The translations under genes were made by a program, and so were the position numbers. A DNA stretch of 64,000 bases from Distichodus sexfasciatus (taxonomy: Eukaryota; Chordata; Actinopteri; Characiformes; Distichodontidae), in NCBI GenBank assembly GCA_032718565.1, contig JAVGVS010000297.1:219685-283684 (forward strand), in the 5' to 3' direction. This document shows, piece by piece, positions 52,516 to 57,332 of this stretch. The first letter of the stretch is position 1. Each line of letters starts with the position of its first letter. The notes under the pieces are model-generated. The model did not search any database, had not been told where the DNA came from, and worked only from the letters and a program-made list of their open reading frames with translations.

Positions 52516-55500
52516 TGCATGTACATTATGCGTGTCATTAATCATGAAGTTGCTACCACAGTTCGTTGTGTGACTCTAGTTTCCATGGCAGAGGAAGGAA
52601 AAGTGTCGTACATGCACCTCCTCACACACACACACATCTAGACGTTCTGGCAGGCTGCCCATTACTAACATTACTCTCTCTCTTTCTCACACACACACAC
52701 AAGGTCTCCCCTTTCGTACTCATTGCTGAGATGGAGAGATATGTCCATGCTGAACTCGCAGTGAAAAGAAAAGCAATCTCAGATAGCAGCGTGGCTTGTC
52801 CTACTAATCCAGCACACACACCCACCCACAGCAGCCAGCAGCCGCTTTGCTGTCTTTGTTAGCTGCTGCGATTGCACCAGATCTTTCTGTCCGATCTACA
52901 GCAACAAAAGCAAAACATTTACACCCCTACAAAGTGTGTGTGTGTGTGTGTGTGTTTGTGTGTGCTCATAGGACACCAAAGGCTTAATTTCCACAGGAAA
53001 CAGGGCAATCCCTCCCCGTTTCCCCAGACAGACAACTAACAGGACTGACCAGCACTGATCCGTCAGATCCACACCACAGCAGGAAAATCAAATCTTACGT
53101 CTTGCCATTCTAAAAGGAACACTCCACCCAAAAACCCTAATGCGGCAGAGAGTGGAAGCTGACAGGCCTGATGACTTAGCGGTACTTGGGTCCTCCTTGA
53201 ATCATTAACCTGCAATTAGTTTGATGAGAGTGCACGTTTTTAGCTAGCGTTAGCTGAGGAACCTATCCGGCGTTGAATGCTCAGAGGAGATACTTTAGCA
53301 CGAGTTACTGCTTGTGCTAGTACACGTTATAAAGAGCATAATGGTCAGCAAGTGGTCAGCGCTCAGAGAGGCACGAAAAAGACACCAAGTAGACAGTTCA
53401 CGCTACTGTTAGCATGAGTGCTATTAATAGTTGTGTGTATGTAGGGGTCATGAGAACTTACAGCTAGGTCAGTGCTATATGGGTCCCATCCGCCTGGCAA
53501 ATGGGTTAGCGCAGAGCACTGCACTCCAGGCCTCCTGCTAGCACGCTAGTCCCGTGCGGCATTTCCATTGCAACACATACCAGGAAGGGCAGGGGCAGCT
53601 AAAGGTGGACGTAGCTGTTTGACACTGATCTGGGGCCTGTTTGAAGTTGTATCAGGTAATGACAGGTCATGTGACACATGAGTCAACTGGTCCTTACTCA
53701 GGCAATGTGATAGGTCATGTGACACAGGAGTCAACCGATCGTAACCCAGCCAATGTGATTGTCTTTTTATATTCAAGGGATACTCAACTGAAACCAATGA
53801 CCCCATTCCCGTTTGCCTGCTATTTGTTTTCAAAAACACCTCGAGGGTTTTGTGCCAATCTGGAAGCCTCTCGTTTGCCAGATTGCTACCAGACGCCCCA
53901 CCACCCCCCACACCCTGAAAGAGGACTTTTTCCCAGTACCAGCACTCAGATGGCCCTTCCGGGTCACTGGCGTTGTCGCCTCCGCTCACAAACCCAGTCT
54001 GGCTCCTCGCGCTCCACATGGCTTTAAATATTGATCTGTTTTAGTCTGTGGCGGCTCTAGCAGCTAATGAAAACAGATGCAAGAGAACAGGAAAGTTTCA
54101 GATTTTGTGCTCCACAAAAGTCACTTGCTGATTCATGTTTCAAAAGACAAATAAAGACAACCATATTTCCCCAAAATCAGCTCTTTGTGTCAAGGCTAGG
54201 TCTAATTTTAGGTGAAAGCTATGATTCGAGGAGAGGAATGCACAATCCCAGTTATCGTGGAGGTTACCTGAGACTATGTATGAATGTTCTGAAGTCAGTC
54301 ACGATGGAAAACCTCCACGACTGGAATTGCTTACCCCTAAACTGGATGAAATGTAATAGAAGAATTTCAGTTAAGGGGACGCAGTGCAGGGGACTTAAGT
54401 CAAATATGATGACAAACCTGGTACCCACCCTCCAAGACCAGAAGTACCCCCACCCCACTCTAGGAGCCGTGCATTCCTTCCTGCTCCATCTTCTCAAATT
54501 TCAAACCTAGCTTCACAGAACTAAAATCTGAACTATTCCAATTCCTCTCCCAAAAAACTTCATGGCCCATCCTTTAAATGGGTACTGGACCTTTTGAGGA
54601 ATGTCCCAAGTTGGGGGGGGGGCTCAAGAGCCAGAAGGGGTCAGGAATAGTGTGAACGACAGCATGTGTGTTTAAGGAATGTCTTGCACTTGCAGGTCGG
54701 GGGTCACAGGGGTCACGGACAGCGCCGCGCTCTCATGAGGCAACCGTTAACGGATTAACGGCAAGGCTCTGGAATGTGGCGTTCCGTGCCAGGGAATTTT
54801 TAGGTCATTCCTAACATTAGTGTGGGCCACCCCCCCCACCAAAAATCCTCTACACACACTGCTTTGTCATGCAAACACCACAATGGCCAAACAGTTTTTC
54901 AAGAGTTGAAGGGAACCAAACTAAAAATCCACTTTACCTGTGCACTGTGAGCACAAAGGCACTCCAGATTTACTTCCCTTTTTATTGTGTTGTGTTCTGT
55001 TGTGTTTTCTTTGTTGTATACTGATTATAAGATGTATAACTGACAGGCGAGAAAAAAACAAATAGCAGCAACCAGAGAACTATGATCCCTAGTGCCAATG
55101 GCAATATAATAGGTAGCCACAGAAAGAAAGGAAATGAGTTCAAGTGTTCCATGTTCCATTGTTGTTTTGGGATGCATTTTCTCCCAATGACAGATAAGCA
55201 TTAATTTACCCATAATCCAATGCAACAAATGCGTAAGATCTTTGTAAATCAACTCACAGTGTGAACACAAAAAGCACTATTCCACTGTATGGTGTAGCCT
55301 GGTACAGTACGCAAAGTATGTTTTTCCATTATCGAGTCACGTTTCTGCGTCTGAACAGGTTTTCGTCATTGCCGTTAGAGTACTGCTTGGCACTCCAAAC
55401 CAAAGGGAAACCAAAAATTGCTACATTTACGGCACTCGGAAGATGCTCTTATCCAAAGTGACATCCATTTCCTAATTACAGAGACAGCCCCCCTGGAGCA

Positions 55501-56671
55501 TCCTGGGGATAAGGATGATTTAAGGTTCCCCAGGGATTTACATCCCAAAGTTTATGGCCACCAATACGGGATTTTAGTCAATTAGACTGCTGAGCCACCA
55601 CCATCACATTTAGGGTATGTAAAAGGGACCCTAGCATTTGTCCTCACGACTGAGTGTTGAGCAAGTCGTAGTTCATCAAACATTTTACGACTGGAAGTGT
55701 CTAAATATTCCAGAGTCTCATTCCTGTTGTGCTGCTTAAAGAAATCTGGGAATAGTTTGTTTGAAGAAAAACTATACATGAAAATGTTTCCAAACGTTTG
55801 ATAAACTACAACTTTCCCAATACTCTAGAGGCATATGACTTATAGCCTAATTTTATCTTCAGCCTAAATATCCAGAATATTGTGTCGTGCAAAAATGATC
55901 AAGACTCATTTGGCCTCATTTAAGTCTCCAATCTATTACTCCTTAAACTTTGCATCCTTCCTTCTCACTCACTTTCTCATCCATCCCTTTTTTGAAACGT
56001 CTGAACGCTGTTACTATAATGACTGTGAGACAGGTTCACACACAGCGGGAGAGAACAGAAAATTGAGTGTTGCTTAACCCAACGCTCAATAACCAAAAGA
56101 AATAATATATGAAGCAAAAAAATTAAAGAAGAGAAAAAGAGAGATAGTAAAAATAGAAATAAAATAGAAATATAAAGTAAGCAATATATTGTATATACAT
56201 TAAACCACAATAGGAGAGAAGCAGGGAGAGGAACAACTTCTAAAAACAGAAGTAAAAAATTATGAAGAAATAGGAAAAAATACAGAAGGGTAAAAGAAAA
56301 GATGGAGAGGTGGAGGTATAAAGAGGAACGGGATTAAAAGAAAAAGTATATAAGCATGAATAAAAGAGCAATGCAAAACAGAATAGAGAAAATGGGAGAG
56401 ACGGGAGAAGCAAGGAGAGGAATGACAATATTTTAAAGAAATATATAAAAAGGAATGGGAATGAATAGGAGCAGAAGGGAAAAGACATCGATGTATATTA
56501 AAAAATAAAGGGACAGCAATTCAAAACAAAAGAGAGAAAAAGGGGGACGAAAGAAAAAGCAGAGAGGAATAACAACCAAGAGAAAAATATGAAAAAAGAA
56601 AATATTTAAAAAATAATAATGAAGAAAGCAAAAGCTGGGAAGAAAAGAAAAACAGTTAACAGAAAAAAGAC

Positions 56672-56718
<47 letters not shown>

Positions 56719-57152
56719 AACGACCGCAATTATATGTGAAAACGAAAACGTAAAAAGCGCAAAAGCCATGCGTTTAACGTGAAAAAGGGAAGGGATGAAT
56801 AGAGAGATAAACAGAGAGAGGGGTTGAGAAACAGAGAGAAGAACTGACCTGTTTGACTTCGGCTGGCATGTTGGTTTTAAAATCCGTTTAAAATCCGCTC
56901 CAGATTTTAGCCAAGAAAAAAGATCGATTATTTCCGTTACGCGGCGGATTTTCCCGCGCTTTGCGCCCGCGTTTACGCGTTTGTTTGTTTGTTTGTTTGC
57001 TCGCGAGCTGCGAAGTGCGTGGCTCACAGCGTCGCGTCCATCTCGTCTCTCCCCCTCTCTCTCTCTATCCCTCTCTCTCTCTCCCTCTCTCTCTCTCTCT
57101 CCCTTTCACCCTCTTTCTCTATATGTCACTGCGTCTCGCTTTCTCGGGAACG

Positions 57153-57191
<39 letters not shown>

Positions 57192-57288
57192 AAAAACGAA
57201 ACACAAAAAAGTTTCCCTGACGCGGGAAAGATGACAATGCGCGTGTGTGTGTATGTGTGTGTGTGTGTGTGTGGTGTGTGTGCGGTGT

Positions 57289-57332
<44 letters not shown>

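Noticed and set aside
53546..54019. 157-codon - strand frame
   Set aside because: Kept open partly by a 48-base tandem duplication (a multiple of three); no recognisable domain.
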